A stretch of 64,000 nt of DNA from Jiangella ureilytica (GCF_004348545.1 NZ_SMKL01000001.1:124001-188000); one strand, 5' to 3'. Counted from the first letter of the stretch, positions 30,547 to 39,222 are shown. Notes: generated by a model not told the origin, from the letters alone. Made by a program: numbers and translations.

Positions 30547-31131
30547 GTGCTGTTCCAGAAGCGCTTCTGGCCGGGCATCGCCGACGGCACGGTCACGCTG
30601 GCGTTCCGGCGCTGGGCCCGCCAGCAGGTGCTGCCCGGCCGCCCGTACCGCACCCAGGCCGGCCGCATCGAGGTCACCGCCGTCACCGTCGTCGATCCGG
30701 CAGCGATCAGCGACGACGACGCCCGCGCGGCCGGGCACCCGGACGCCGCGAGCCTGCTCGCCGATCTCCCCGGCGACCCCGCCAACCCGACCTACCGCAT
30801 CGAGTTCCACCCGGCGACCGACGCCGATCCGCGCGCCGAGCTGGCCGCGGGCGTCGACCTCGACGCGGCCGAGATCGACGCCATCACCAAGCGGCTGGAC
30901 CGCCTCGACCGCGCCTCCTCCTACGGTGCCTGGACCCGCGAGACGCTGCGCATCATCGAGCAGCACCCGGAGCGCCGCGCCGGCGACCTCGCCGACCTGG
31001 TGGGCCGCGAGCGGGCGCCGTTCAAGCTCGACGTGCGCAAGCTGAAGAACCTCGGCCTGACGCAGAGCTTCCCCGTCGGCTACCGCATCTCCCCGCGCGG
31101 CCGCGCCTACCTCGACGCCACCGAGGGCTGA
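30547..31131 (+). CDS. ASCH-domain protein with C-terminal helical domain
   Basis: This is a 194-residue protein. The N-terminal FWPGIADGTVTLAFRRWARQQVLPG, followed by GRIEVTAVTVVDPAAISDDDARAAGHPD, fits an ASCH domain, a PUA-like RNA-binding fold (residues 4-80). The C-terminal half (WTRETLRIIEQHPERRAGDLADLVGRERAPFKLDVRKLKNLGLTQSF) looks like a winged-helix domain. ASCH proteins are proposed to bind RNA, and some are N-acetylcytidine amidohydrolases. The function of this one is unknown. It appears to be transcribed without a leader. Confidence 0.7.
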   Translation: MLFQKRFWPGIADGTVTLAFRRWARQQVLPGRPYRTQAGRIEVTAVTVVDPAAISDDDARAAGHPDAASLLADLPGDPANPTYRIEFHPATDADPRAELAAGVDLDAAEIDAITKRLDRLDRASSYGAWTRETLRIIEQHPERRAGDLADLVGRERAPFKLDVRKLKNLGLTQSFPVGYRISPRGRAYLDATEG

Positions 31132-31132
31132 C

Positions 31133-31768
31133 TCAGCGCCGCGGCTGGTCCGACGGCCCCACGTGGTCGTCGAGCCACTGCCGCAACGACGCCAGCTCGC
31201 GCCATGCCTCCGCGACCCGCGCGGTCGCCGCCGGCGTGTGCAGCCAGTCGGGGGCGCCGACGTCGCGCCAGCCGACCAGCGCCTTCTGCCGCAGCAGGTC
31301 GATGCGCGGATGGTCGGCGTCGTAGCCGCGCGGCTTGGTCTTCAGCGCCTCGCCGTCGACCACGAAGCCGGCGTCGCGCACCGACTCGACGATCTCGACG
31401 AGGGCCTCACCGCGCCGGGAGTCGTCGACGGCGACGCGGTAGCGGGCGACCTGGTCCGGCGCCATCTGGTAGTAGCCGGCGGCGATGAACAGCCCGGCCG
31501 CGCTGACGTGCACGTAGTGCCCGCCGGCGGTGAAGCCCTGCTGGGTCTTGTACGGGGTCTTGTCGGCGGCGAACCGGACGTCGCGGTAGGGCCGGAAGAA
31601 CCGCACGGTGCCGAACTCGGGGGAGAGCTCGTCGGCCAGGGCGCGCATGGGGTCGCGGACGGACTTCTCGTAGACGTGCTTGTGCGCGGTCCAGAACGAC
31701 TTGGTGTTGTCGTTCTCGAGGTCCTCGTAGAAGTCCAGCGCCTCGACCGGGATGCCTGCGAAGCTCAC
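31133..31768 (-). CDS. DUF2461-family protein
   Basis: This is a 211-residue protein. The N-terminus SFAGIPVEALDFYEDLENDNTKSFWTAHKHVYE and the core TVRFFRPYRDVRFAADKTPYKTQQGF are characteristic of DUF2461/TIGR02453. No enzymatic role is established for this family. GTG at 31768 overlaps the stop of the upstream GNAT gene (GTGA), so the two form an operon. The 3' end converges on the ASCH gene with only one base between the stops. Confidence 0.85.
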   Translation of the reverse strand: MSFAGIPVEALDFYEDLENDNTKSFWTAHKHVYEKSVRDPMRALADELSPEFGTVRFFRPYRDVRFAADKTPYKTQQGFTAGGHYVHVSAAGLFIAAGYYQMAPDQVARYRVAVDDSRRGEALVEIVESVRDAGFVVDGEALKTKPRGYDADHPRIDLLRQKALVGWRDVGAPDWLHTPAATARVAEAWRELASLRQWLDDHVGPSDQPRR

Positions 31769-32346
31769 GACGCGTCCTCCGCTTCCGTGGCCAGCGACGT
31801 GTGCAGCCGCACCTGCCGCAGCGTCGCCGACCCGTCGCCAGTGAGGTCGAGCGTGCGGTGCGCGGAGTCGGGTGCCCAGCCGGCCGGCTCGAGGAACCCG
31901 CGCAGCGCGTCGTCGCCCACGACCAGCCAGATGCGGGCGCGGGTGAAGCCGTCGGCGCGCAGGGTGTCGGCGACGGCGGCCAGCAGCCGGGAGCCGTGGC
32001 CCTCGCCGAACGCGGCGGGGTCGACGTGGAAGGCGACGATCTCGCCGTCGGCCGGCTGCGCGTCGGGGTCCTCGGACGGCGCGGTGGCGGCGAACCCCAC
32101 CACGCGGCCGGCCTCGAGCGCGACCAGCACCCGATGCCGGGCCGACGGCGGCCGGGTGACGGCCTCGCGCCAGGCGGCGGCGAACGACGGGGCGTCGACG
32201 TCGGCGAGCAGCGCGGGCGGCAGCAGCGAGCCGTAGGACGCCGTCCACGCCCGGGCCTGCACGGCACCGATGGCGTCGGTGTCGGCGGCCCAGGCGAGAC
32301 GGACGGAACGATCGGCGACGATGGGCGGCTCGGACACCCGCCCCAC
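31765..32346 (-). CDS. GNAT-family N-acetyltransferase
   Basis: This is a 193-residue acetyl-CoA-dependent transferase. The core strand-helix region IVAFHVDPAAFGEGHGSRLLAAVADTLRADGF contains the acetyl-CoA pyrophosphate loop (GEGHGSRLL). LRGFLEPAGWAPDSAHRTLD is the usual C-terminal motif. The annotated start is GTG at 32346. A GTG at 32337 is seven bases downstream of TATCGT and may be the real leaderless start. The acceptor substrate is unknown. Confidence 0.85.
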   Translation of the reverse strand: MGRVSEPPIVADRSVRLAWAADTDAIGAVQARAWTASYGSLLPPALLADVDAPSFAAAWREAVTRPPSARHRVLVALEAGRVVGFAATAPSEDPDAQPADGEIVAFHVDPAAFGEGHGSRLLAAVADTLRADGFTRARIWLVVGDDALRGFLEPAGWAPDSAHRTLDLTGDGSATLRQVRLHTSLATEAEDAS

Positions 32347-32394
32347 GATACGCCCGGCCCCAGGAGGGCCGGGCAGGACCGGCGACTCACATGG

Positions 32395-33579
32395 TCAGGC
32401 GCCCGTGCGTGCGTGGTGCGGGCACTCGGCGGGGACGGCGTCGTCCTGCGGCGGCGTCCAGCCGGTGCCGGGCAGGAAGCCGGGCAGCACCGCCGACTCG
32501 TCGTAGTAGCGGTGGTAGACCGGCGACGTCGTGCTCGCCAGCGGCGGCACCACCCACGACCACTCGGCGTGCGCCTCGCGCCCGGCCCGCTCCTCCTTCT
32601 CGACGAACCGCATGAACATCTCCGACTCGTGGTGGTGGTCGGCGATCTTCGCGCCGGCCTCGTCGAAGGAGTGCAGCACCGCCCGGTTGATCTCGACCAG
32701 CACGCGGTCCTTCCACAGCGACCGGTCGTTGTCGACGTCGAGGCCGAGGAGGCGGCCCACCTGCGTCATGCGGTCGTAGCGGTCGGCGTCGACGAGGTTG
32801 CGCGAGCCGATCTCCGTCCCCATGTACCAGCCGTTGAACGGCGCCGTCGGGTACGTGATGCCGCCGATGCGCAGCGGCATCGAGGAGATCGCCGGGACGG
32901 CGTGCCACTTGAGGTCCAGCTCGGCGAACCAGGGGAACTCCGGGTGGGAGAGGGGTACCTCGAGGACGGCGTCGCCGGGGATGTCGAACAGACGGACGCC
33001 GTCCTCGGGGGTCTCGATGGCCAGCGGGAGCACGTCGAAGTCGGTGCCCTTGCCCGACCAGCCCATGCTCTCGACCCAGCGGGTGAACTCCGCCTGGCCG
33101 GGGTCGCCGATGACCGACTCCATGCCCTGGTAGCCGGCGTAGCGGATCAACTGGCTGTTGCGCAGCCGGGGCGCCGGCCGGCCGGGCTGGTCCGCGGCGA
33201 ACAGGGTGAGCACCGGGCGGATGCGCCCGCCGTTGGTGGCCACGCGCAGGTGCTCGACGCACTCGGCCGCGACGCCCTCGGCGCTGCGGACGCTGCGGCG
33301 GTCGCGGACGATCAGGCTGCGCCAGTAGAGACGGCCGATGCAGCGGTTGGCATTGCGCCACGCCACGCGTGCGCCGAACTCCAGTTCCTCGGTGGTGTGA
33401 CCGAACGTGCCCCGGCGGCCGAACTCGACCAGCGCCTCGCTGAAGCGCTCTTCGGGATCGGGGGCGTTCGGGTTCTCAGCCGCGTGCTGCCGGAAGAACG
33501 CCTCGGCTTCGCTGAGATCGACGGAGTGGATCGGAACGTCTGGAAGGCCCGGATGGTGGTGCGTCCCATCGGTCGTCAC
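32395..33579 (-). CDS. nos: Bacterial nitric oxide synthase, oxygenase domain only
   Basis: NOS oxidises L-arginine to citrulline and nitric oxide. The 394-residue protein is the oxygenase domain alone, as in other bacterial NOS enzymes, so it must borrow electrons from a cellular reductase. The haem-thiolate cysteine is in WRNANRCIGRLYW (Cys80) and the arginine-binding glutamate in FNGWYMGTEIGSRNL (Glu256). The conserved SWVVPPLASTTSPVYH region closes the active site. An N-terminal extension of about 15-20 residues exceeds the Bacillus type. The GTG start has GGAGGAG upstream. Roles in other bacteria include nitration chemistry and stress protection; no P450 is nearby. Confidence 0.95.
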   Translation of the reverse strand: MTTDGTHHHPGLPDVPIHSVDLSEAEAFFRQHAAENPNAPDPEERFSEALVEFGRRGTFGHTTEELEFGARVAWRNANRCIGRLYWRSLIVRDRRSVRSAEGVAAECVEHLRVATNGGRIRPVLTLFAADQPGRPAPRLRNSQLIRYAGYQGMESVIGDPGQAEFTRWVESMGWSGKGTDFDVLPLAIETPEDGVRLFDIPGDAVLEVPLSHPEFPWFAELDLKWHAVPAISSMPLRIGGITYPTAPFNGWYMGTEIGSRNLVDADRYDRMTQVGRLLGLDVDNDRSLWKDRVLVEINRAVLHSFDEAGAKIADHHHESEMFMRFVEKEERAGREAHAEWSWVVPPLASTTSPVYHRYYDESAVLPGFLPGTGWTPPQDDAVPAECPHHARTGA

Positions 33580-33637
33580 AGGGTCAGCTCCTCCGCTGTC
33601 GCAGGTGGCGTCTCGCCGTCGATGCGTGATGCGGACA

Positions 33638-33702
33638 TTCCCGGCAAATCGCCCCGAACATGATCATCCTGCCGGGAAAATGACGCACCGTCACGGATGA
33701 TC
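33638..33702. promoter_or_regulatory. Overlapping inverted repeats upstream of nos
   Basis: TTCCCGGCA (33638-33646) pairs with TGCCGGGAA (33670-33678) across 23 bases. GATCATCC (33662-33669) pairs with GGATGATC (33695-33702) across 25 bases. Both are perfect and interleaved, 59-123 bases upstream of the nos GTG. The region is a plausible binding platform for a stress- or NO-responsive regulator. Which protein binds is unknown. Confidence 0.5.
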
Positions 33703-33804
33703 TCAGAAGGCGGACGGCGCCGTCTGCCGTTCGCGCGAATCCGTCCGGACCCGCCGAAGTCGGCCGGAACCGGACGCCGACGGATCGCCTCGGCAACGCC
33801 GCAG

Positions 33805-33847
33805 CTCATGGGTCATATCCAGACAATCCGGGCGATATGACCATGAG
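33805..33847. promoter_or_regulatory. Long inverted repeat between nos and the HisRS-like gene
   Basis: CTCATGGGTCATATC (33805-33819) and GATATGACCATGAG (33834-33847) pair over 14 bp with one bulged G and a 14-base loop. Smaller repeats follow: CGTGAG/CTCACG (33854-33871) and GTGAC/GTCAC (33891-33904). The 400-base gap 33580-33979 holds no gene that I can support. Its base composition is unusually AT-rich around these repeats. Confidence 0.5.
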
Positions 33848-33979
33848 TGAGCTCGTGAGAAGAGGCTCACGGGTCGCAGAGACACCGTGGGTGACGGTCG
33901 TCACGCACAGTGACGACGACGCGTGGCCGGCGGCTGAAATTCGGTGGACCGGAGCTGTCCGTCCGGTGAGGGTGGAGGC

Positions 33980-34888
33980 ATGACGGAACACGGGCAGCGC
34001 GCGGCGCTCGGCCGGGTCCTGCGGCGGGTCGGCGGCGACGGCGTCCTCGACGCGCTGACGGCGTTGCCGGGCGCCGACCTCACCACCCTGCAGCTGGAGC
34101 TCGCCCGCCGCCGGGCCGCGGCGCTGTCGCCGGCCGACGTCCTCGCGCAGTACCGGCGCGACCGGTTCACCGCCCCGGCGCCGGTGCCGTTCCGCGCGCT
34201 GCGCCGGGTCGAGGATGCCCTGCTCGAGGCCGTCGCCGCGCAGCCGGAGCCGGCCGACGTCGTCGCGCTCGCGCCGCTGGCGCCGCTCGGCACCCACTCG
34301 GTGCTCGCCACCGTCGACCAGAACAAGGTGGTCACCACCGCCCGCGGCACCGACGTCGCCGCCGACCCCACCAACGCGCTGGCGCTCGAGGCCGCCGTCC
34401 GCCGCCGGGGCGCCGCGCCCCGCGACGTGGTCCGGCTCGCCGCCGTCCAGCGGGTGGTGCGGGCGCAGTTCGTCGACGTCTCCGGCATGTTCGCGCACTT
34501 CACGCTGTTCGCTCAGGTCACCGCCGGTCGCGACGGCGGCGGGCGCGGCTTCGAGCGGGCCGCGCTGGCCGGGCAGCTCGCCGTCCTCACCCGGGCCCTC
34601 GCCGAGCTGGGGGCCGACGGCGTCGAGCTGCGGCTGACCGTGCTCGATCCGGCCTTCCAGCCGGTCGCGGAGGCGATCGAGGGCGCCGTCGACGATCCCG
34701 GCCGCGCGACCGGCCGCGGCTACTACGAGGGCCTGTGCTTCAAGGTCATGGCCCGGTTCGGCGGCGGGGAGCCGCAAGAGGTCGGCGACGGCGGGTTCGT
34801 CGGCTGGGCCCGCGACCTGCTCAGCAACGGCAAGGAGCGGCTGCTCATCAGTGGCCTCGGCGTCGACCGGCTGGCGGCGCTCGCGTGA
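33980..34888 (+). CDS. HisRS-like class II synthetase-fold protein of unknown function
   Basis: This is a 302-residue protein. DPTNALALEAA and QRVVRAQFVDVSG...HFTLFAQVTAGRD recall motif 2 of histidyl-tRNA synthetase. GRGYYEGLCFKV and KERLLISGLGVDRL recall the HisRS GLDYY motif and the motif-3 GIGLERL. The motif-2 Arg-x-Glu appears as RAQ, and no anticodon-binding domain is present. It may be a stand-alone paralogue acting in another reaction or as a regulator, like HisZ. ATG at 33980 has GGTGGAGG just upstream. It lies between nos and the paa operon. The assignment rests on motif reading by eye. Confidence 0.5.
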   Translation: MTEHGQRAALGRVLRRVGGDGVLDALTALPGADLTTLQLELARRRAAALSPADVLAQYRRDRFTAPAPVPFRALRRVEDALLEAVAAQPEPADVVALAPLAPLGTHSVLATVDQNKVVTTARGTDVAADPTNALALEAAVRRRGAAPRDVVRLAAVQRVVRAQFVDVSGMFAHFTLFAQVTAGRDGGGRGFERAALAGQLAVLTRALAELGADGVELRLTVLDPAFQPVAEAIEGAVDDPGRATGRGYYEGLCFKVMARFGGGEPQEVGDGGFVGWARDLLSNGKERLLISGLGVDRLAALA

Positions 34889-34964
34889 CCCGGCGGCGGT
34901 CCCAGCGGGGCCGAGGTATTACACCAACCACACAGGGATGCTGGACAGGTGTCACATCCGGGCC

Positions 34965-34970
34965 TAGCCT
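34965..34970 (+). promoter_or_regulatory. Putative leaderless -10 of the paa operon
   Basis: TAGCCT lies exactly six bases before the paaA ATG. An ACACC/GGTGT pair flanks the -35 region (34921-34952) and could be an operator. No ribosome-binding site is present. Confidence 0.5.
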
Positions 34971-34976
34971 GGAACC

Positions 34977-35939
34977 ATGGCGGGTACCGACGAACGAGAG
35001 GCGGCGTTCTACGCGATCGTCGACTCCGACGGGCGCATCGAGCCGCGCGACGACATGCCCGAGGCGTACCGGAAGACGCTGATCCGGCAGATCGCGCAGC
35101 ACGCGCACTCGGAGATCATCGGCATGCAGCCCGAGGGCAACTGGATCAGCCGCGCGCCGAGCCTGCGCCGCAAGGCGATCCTGCTGGCCAAGGTGCAGGA
35201 CGAGGCCGGCCACGGGCTGTACCTCTACGCGGCTGCCGAGACCCTCGGCGTGTCCCGCGACCAGTTGCTCGAGCTGCTGCACACCCGCAGGCAGAAGTAC
35301 TCGTCGATCTTCAACTACCCGACGCTCACCTGGGCCGACGTCGGCGCCATCGGCTGGCTGGTCGACGGCGCCGCCATCACCAACCAGGTGCCGCTGACCC
35401 GCTGCTCCTACGGCCCGTACGCCCGCGCGATGGTCCGCATCTGCAAGGAGGAGTCGTTCCACCAGCGGCAGGGGTTCGAGTCGCTGCTGACGCTGACCCG
35501 CGGCAGCGCGGCGCAGAAGGCGATGGCGCAGGACGCGCTCGACCGCTGGTGGTACCCGAGCCTGGCCATGTTCGGCCCGCCCGACACCGGCGAGCAGGTC
35601 AGCGGCGGCCACACCGAGCAGTCCATGCGGTGGGGCATCAAGCGCTTCAGCAACGACGAGCTGCGCCAGCGCTTCGTCGACATGACGGTGCCGCAGTCCG
35701 AGGTCCTCGGGCTCACGATCCCCGACCCGGACCTGCGCTGGAACGACGAGCGCGGCCACTACGACTTCACCGCGCCCGACTACGACGAGCTGTTCCGCGT
35801 CATCAAGGGCGACGGCCCCTGCAACGCCCAGCGCCTGGCGCACCGGGTCGCGGCGCACACCGAGGGCGCCTGGGTGCGCGAGGCGGCCGCCGCCTACGCG
35901 GCCAAGCAGCGGGCCAAGACGCAGACGGAGGCAGCGTGA
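34977..35939 (+). CDS. paaA: Phenylacetyl-CoA epoxidase catalytic subunit A
   Basis: PaaA is the di-iron catalytic subunit of the ring 1,2-phenylacetyl-CoA epoxidase. The 320-residue protein shows the helical di-iron ligands in [13 protein letters not shown] (ExxH) and [12 protein letters not shown] (ExxH), the ferritin-like pattern. [30 protein letters not shown] is a family N-terminus. It is first in a tight five-gene operon and probably leaderless. With PaaB to PaaE it forms the aerobic hybrid pathway entry enzyme. Confidence 0.96.
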   Translation: MAGTDEREAAFYAIVDSDGRIEPRDDMPEAYRKTLIRQIAQHAHSEIIGMQPEGNWISRAPSLRRKAILLAKVQDEAGHGLYLYAAAETLGVSRDQLLELLHTRRQKYSSIFNYPTLTWADVGAIGWLVDGAAITNQVPLTRCSYGPYARAMVRICKEESFHQRQGFESLLTLTRGSAAQKAMAQDALDRWWYPSLAMFGPPDTGEQVSGGHTEQSMRWGIKRFSNDELRQRFVDMTVPQSEVLGLTIPDPDLRWNDERGHYDFTAPDYDELFRVIKGDGPCNAQRLAHRVAAHTEGAWVREAAAAYAAKQRAKTQTEAA

Positions 35940-36223
35940 CCAGCGCCGAGTGGCCGCTCTGGGAGGTCTTCGTCCGGGCCAGGCGCGGCCTGTCGCACCT
36001 GCATGTCGGCAGCCTGCACGCGCCCGACGCCGCCATGGCCGTTCGCAACGCCCGCGACGTCTACACCCGCCGCGGCGAGGGCGTGTCCATCTGGGTCGTC
36101 CCGTCGGACCAGATCACCGCCAGCAGCCCGGACGAGAAGGACGCCTTCTTCGACCCCGCGGGCGACAAGGTCTACCGGCACCCGACGTTCTACGAGGTGC
36201 CGGCGGAGGCGAAGCACCTGTGA
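35936..36223 (+). CDS. paaB: Phenylacetyl-CoA epoxidase subunit B
   Basis: This is a 95-residue protein starting with GTG inside the paaA stop (GTGA). [41 protein letters not shown] matches PaaB, a small structural subunit needed for assembly and activity of the epoxidase complex. The C-terminus [21 protein letters not shown] is conserved. It overlaps paaC by four bases. Confidence 0.94.
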   Translation: MTSAEWPLWEVFVRARRGLSHLHVGSLHAPDAAMAVRNARDVYTRRGEGVSIWVVPSDQITASSPDEKDAFFDPAGDKVYRHPTFYEVPAEAKHL

Positions 36224-36966
36224 AGGACCAGTACGCGCTGGCGCTCGGCGACGACGCGCTCGTGCTCGCGCAGCGGCTGGGGGAGTGGGTCGCCCGCGCG
36301 CCGGAGCTCGAGGAGGACGTCGCGCTGGCCAACATCGCGCTCGACCTGCTCGGCCAGGCCCGCACGCTGCTGACCCACGCCGGCGAGCTGGAGGGCGCGG
36401 GCCGCGACGAGGACGCGCTGGCGTACTGGCGCGACGACCGCGACTTCCGCAACGTCCTGCTGGTCGAGCTGCCGAACGGCGACTTCGCCCAGACCATGGC
36501 CCGGCAGCTGGTCTTCGCCGCCTACCAGTACGAGCTGTACGACCGGCTGCGCGCCAGCACCGACGCCACGCTGGCCGCCGTCGCCGGCAAGGCCGTCAAA
36601 GAGGTGCACTACCACCGCGACCACGCCACCCAGTGGGTGCTGCGGCTGGGCGACGGCACCGACGAGAGCCGCCGCCGCATGGTCGCCGGCCTCGACACCG
36701 TCTGGCCCTACGTCGACGAGCTCTTCGACGACGGCGGCAACCCCGGTCCCGCGCTGGTCGCCGAGGGGGTCGCGGTCGACCCCGCCACCCTGCGCGAGCC
36801 GTGGACGGCGTACGTCGGCACCGTCCTGGCAGAGGCCGGGCTGGAGCCGCCCGCCGGCGCCGCACCCCGCGGCGGTGGCCGCCGCGGCCTGCACACCGAG
36901 CACCTCGGCTACCTGCTCGCCGAGATGCAGCACCTGCACCGGACCCACCCGGGGGCGACCTGGTGA
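36220..36966 (+). CDS. paaC: Phenylacetyl-CoA epoxidase structural subunit C
   Basis: PaaC is the ferritin-like partner that forms the heteromer with PaaA. The 248-residue protein starts at GTG 36220 ([22 protein letters not shown]). LEEDVALANIALDLLGQARTLL and AVKEVHYHRDHATQWVLRLGDGT are family features; in PaaC the iron site is degenerate. It overlaps paaB and paaD by four bases each. Confidence 0.94.
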   Translation: MKDQYALALGDDALVLAQRLGEWVARAPELEEDVALANIALDLLGQARTLLTHAGELEGAGRDEDALAYWRDDRDFRNVLLVELPNGDFAQTMARQLVFAAYQYELYDRLRASTDATLAAVAGKAVKEVHYHRDHATQWVLRLGDGTDESRRRMVAGLDTVWPYVDELFDDGGNPGPALVAEGVAVDPATLREPWTAYVGTVLAEAGLEPPAGAAPRGGGRRGLHTEHLGYLLAEMQHLHRTHPGATW

Positions 36967-37451
36967 GCGCGACCCTGAGCATCGAGGACGTGCGGGCCGC
37001 CGTCGCCGCCGTCCCGGACCCGGAGCTGCCGGTCGTGACGATCGAGCAGCTCGGCATCCTGCGCGACGTCCGCGTCGACGCGACCGGGCGGGTCACCGTC
37101 GACATCACCCCGACCTACTCCGGCTGCCCGGCCATGGACGCGATCCGGGCCGACGTCGAGGCCGCGCTGGCCGGGGCCGGGGTCGACGGCGCCGAGGTGC
37201 GGCTGGTGCTCGCCCCGGCGTGGACGACCGACTGGATCACGGCCGAGGGCCGCGCGGCGCTCGAGGAGTACGGCATCGCGCCGCCTGGGCCCGCGCGCGG
37301 CACCGTCACGGCGCTCGCCCTCTCCGTCCGGTGCCCGCACTGCGGCTCGCCCGACACCCGCGAGCTGTCCCGGTTCGGGTCGACGGCGTGCAAGGCGCTG
37401 TGGGTCTGCCGGGCCTGCCAGGAACCGTTCGACCACGTGAAGCCGCTATGA
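36963..37451 (+). CDS. paaD: Phenylacetyl-CoA epoxidase maturation protein D
   Basis: PaaD belongs to the DUF59/MIP18 iron-sulphur assembly family and is needed for maturation of the epoxidase, probably of the PaaE cluster. The 162-residue protein has the N-terminal DUF59 domain (VPDPELPVVTIEQLGILRDV; TYSGCPAMDAI). A C-terminal zinc-ribbon-like segment has paired cysteines, CPHCGSPDT and CRACQEPFDH. The GTG start is inside the paaC stop. Confidence 0.93.
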   Translation: MSATLSIEDVRAAVAAVPDPELPVVTIEQLGILRDVRVDATGRVTVDITPTYSGCPAMDAIRADVEAALAGAGVDGAEVRLVLAPAWTTDWITAEGRAALEEYGIAPPGPARGTVTALALSVRCPHCGSPDTRELSRFGSTACKALWVCRACQEPFDHVKPL

Positions 37452-38551
37452 CGACGGCTGCCACCCAGCCCCGCACGGAGCGGCGGCGGCACTCCGTCAC
37501 CCACCGGCTCCGTGTCGCCGCCGTCGACCGGCTGACCGACGACGCCGTCGCCGTCACGTTCGCCGTGCCGCCCGAGCTCGCCGACGACTACGACTTCGCC
37601 GCCGGCCAGCACGTCAACATCGCCCTGCCCGGCGGCGACGGCGTGCGGCGCAGCTACTCGATCTGCTCGCCGGCCGGCTCCGGCGTGCTGCGCATCGCGG
37701 TGAAGCGGATCCCGTCGGGGGTGTTCTCGTCGCACGCGCTGACGACCCTGGCGGCCGGCGACGAGCTGGACGTCATGACGCCGGCCGGGCGGTTCACGCC
37801 GTCGTTCCACCCCGGGCAGGCGAGGCACTACGCCATGGTCGCGGCCGGCAGCGGCATCACGCCGGTGCTGTCGATCGTCGCGACGGCGCTGGCGACCGAG
37901 CCGGACAGCCGGGTCACGCTGCTGTACGGCAACCGGACGTCGTCGACGGTGATGTTCCTCGACGAGCTGGCCGACCTCAAGGACCGCTACGCCGGCCGGC
38001 TGCAGCTGGTGCACGTGCTGTCGCGCGAGCCGGGGTCGACGGAGCTGCTGTCGGGCCGGCTCGACGGCGACCGGCTCGACCGGCTGCTCGACACCCTGCT
38101 GCCGCCCGGCACCGTCGACGACTGGTACCTGTGCGGGCCGTACGAGCTGATCACGACCGCGCGCGGTGTGCTGGCCGGCCGCGGCGTCGACCGCGCCCAC
38201 GTGCACGCCGAGCTGTATCACGTCGGCGACCCGCCGCCCGCCATCCGCGAGGAGGCACGTCAGGCCGCGGTCACCTGCGCCGTCACCGCGGTGCTCGACG
38301 GCCGCCGCACCGCCGTCACCGTCGACGACCCCGACGAGACCGTCCTCGAGGCCGTGCTCCGCGTCCGCAACGACGCCCCGTTCGCCTGCAAGGGCGGCGT
38401 CTGCGGCACCTGCCGGGCCAAGGTCCTGGACGGCAGCGTCACCATGGAGCGCCGCTACGCCCTCGAGGACGACGAGGTCGCGGCCGGCTACGTGCTGACC
38501 TGCCAGTCGCACCCCACCACGCCCACGCTCGAGGTCGACTACGACGCCTGA
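37448..38551 (+). CDS. paaE: Phenylacetyl-CoA epoxidase reductase subunit
   Basis: PaaE passes electrons from NADPH through FAD and a 2Fe-2S cluster to PaaA. The 367-residue protein has a flavin domain (RRSYSICSP, the FAD-binding RxYS motif), an NAD(P) domain (VAAGSGITPVLSIVAT; DDWYLCGPYELI) and a C-terminal plant-type ferredoxin domain with CKGGVCGTC (from about Cys314). Another Cys follows in YVLTCQSH. It ends the operon and overlaps the convergent response-regulator gene by 13 bases. paaK, paaG/H/J/Z and a PaaR regulator are not in this window. Confidence 0.95.
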   Translation: MTTAATQPRTERRRHSVTHRLRVAAVDRLTDDAVAVTFAVPPELADDYDFAAGQHVNIALPGGDGVRRSYSICSPAGSGVLRIAVKRIPSGVFSSHALTTLAAGDELDVMTPAGRFTPSFHPGQARHYAMVAAGSGITPVLSIVATALATEPDSRVTLLYGNRTSSTVMFLDELADLKDRYAGRLQLVHVLSREPGSTELLSGRLDGDRLDRLLDTLLPPGTVDDWYLCGPYELITTARGVLAGRGVDRAHVHAELYHVGDPPPAIREEARQAAVTCAVTAVLDGRRTAVTVDDPDETVLEAVLRVRNDAPFACKGGVCGTCRAKVLDGSVTMERRYALEDDEVAAGYVLTCQSHPTTPTLEVDYDA

Positions 38552-39222
38552 CCCGCGGAGCCGACCAGGCCGTTCTCGTAGGCGGCGATGACCAGCTGGG
38601 CGCGGTCGCGGGCGGCCAGCTTCGCCAGCAGGCTGCCGACGTGGGACTTCACCGTCTTGACCGAGATGGTGAGCGCGGCGGCGATCTCGTCGTTCGACAG
38701 CCCGCCGGCGACCAGCGACAGGACCTCGGTCTCGCGCTCGGTCAGGGTGCCCAGCCGGCGCCGGTCACGGCCCGGCGCGACCGGCCGGGCGAGGTAGTGC
38801 TCGACCAGCCGGGTGAGGATGCTCGGGGCGAACAGCGACTCGCCGGCGTGCGTGCGCCGGACCGCGTCGAGCAGCTCGTCCGGGCGGGCGTCCTTGAGCA
38901 GGAAGCCGCTGGCGCCGGCCCGCAGCGCGGCGTACACGTACTCGTCGAGCTCGAACATGCTCAGCACCAGCACCCGGACGGCGTCGAGTGCGGCGTCGGC
39001 GGTGATGCGCCGCGTCGCCTCGATGCCGTCGCCGCCGGGCATGCGGATGTCCATCAGCACCACGTCGGGGCGCAGCTCGCGCGTCAACTGGACCGCTTCG
39101 TCGCCCGTGGCCGCCGTGCCGGCGGTGGCGAGGTCCGGGGCGGCGTCGAGCAGCAGCGCCAGACTGTGCCGCAGCAGTGGCTGGTCGTCGGCGACCAGTA
39201 CCCGGACCGGCGACGGCGTCAT
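38539..39222 (-). CDS. NarL/LuxR-type response regulator
   Basis: This is a 227-residue regulator with a receiver domain (VRVLVADDQPLLRHSLALLL; phospho-acceptor in PDVVLMDIRMPGGDG; LSMFELDEYVYAALRAGASGFLLKD). A C-terminal LuxR helix-turn-helix follows (LTERETEVLSLVAGGLSNDEIAAALTISVKTVKSHV). It overlaps the kinase gene by four bases and is presumably phosphorylated by it. The palindrome at 40109 between the kinase and an ABC exporter is its likely binding site. Confidence 0.95.
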   Translation of the reverse strand: MTPSPVRVLVADDQPLLRHSLALLLDAAPDLATAGTAATGDEAVQLTRELRPDVVLMDIRMPGGDGIEATRRITADAALDAVRVLVLSMFELDEYVYAALRAGASGFLLKDARPDELLDAVRRTHAGESLFAPSILTRLVEHYLARPVAPGRDRRRLGTLTERETEVLSLVAGGLSNDEIAAALTISVKTVKSHVGSLLAKLAARDRAQLVIAAYENGLVGSAGQAS

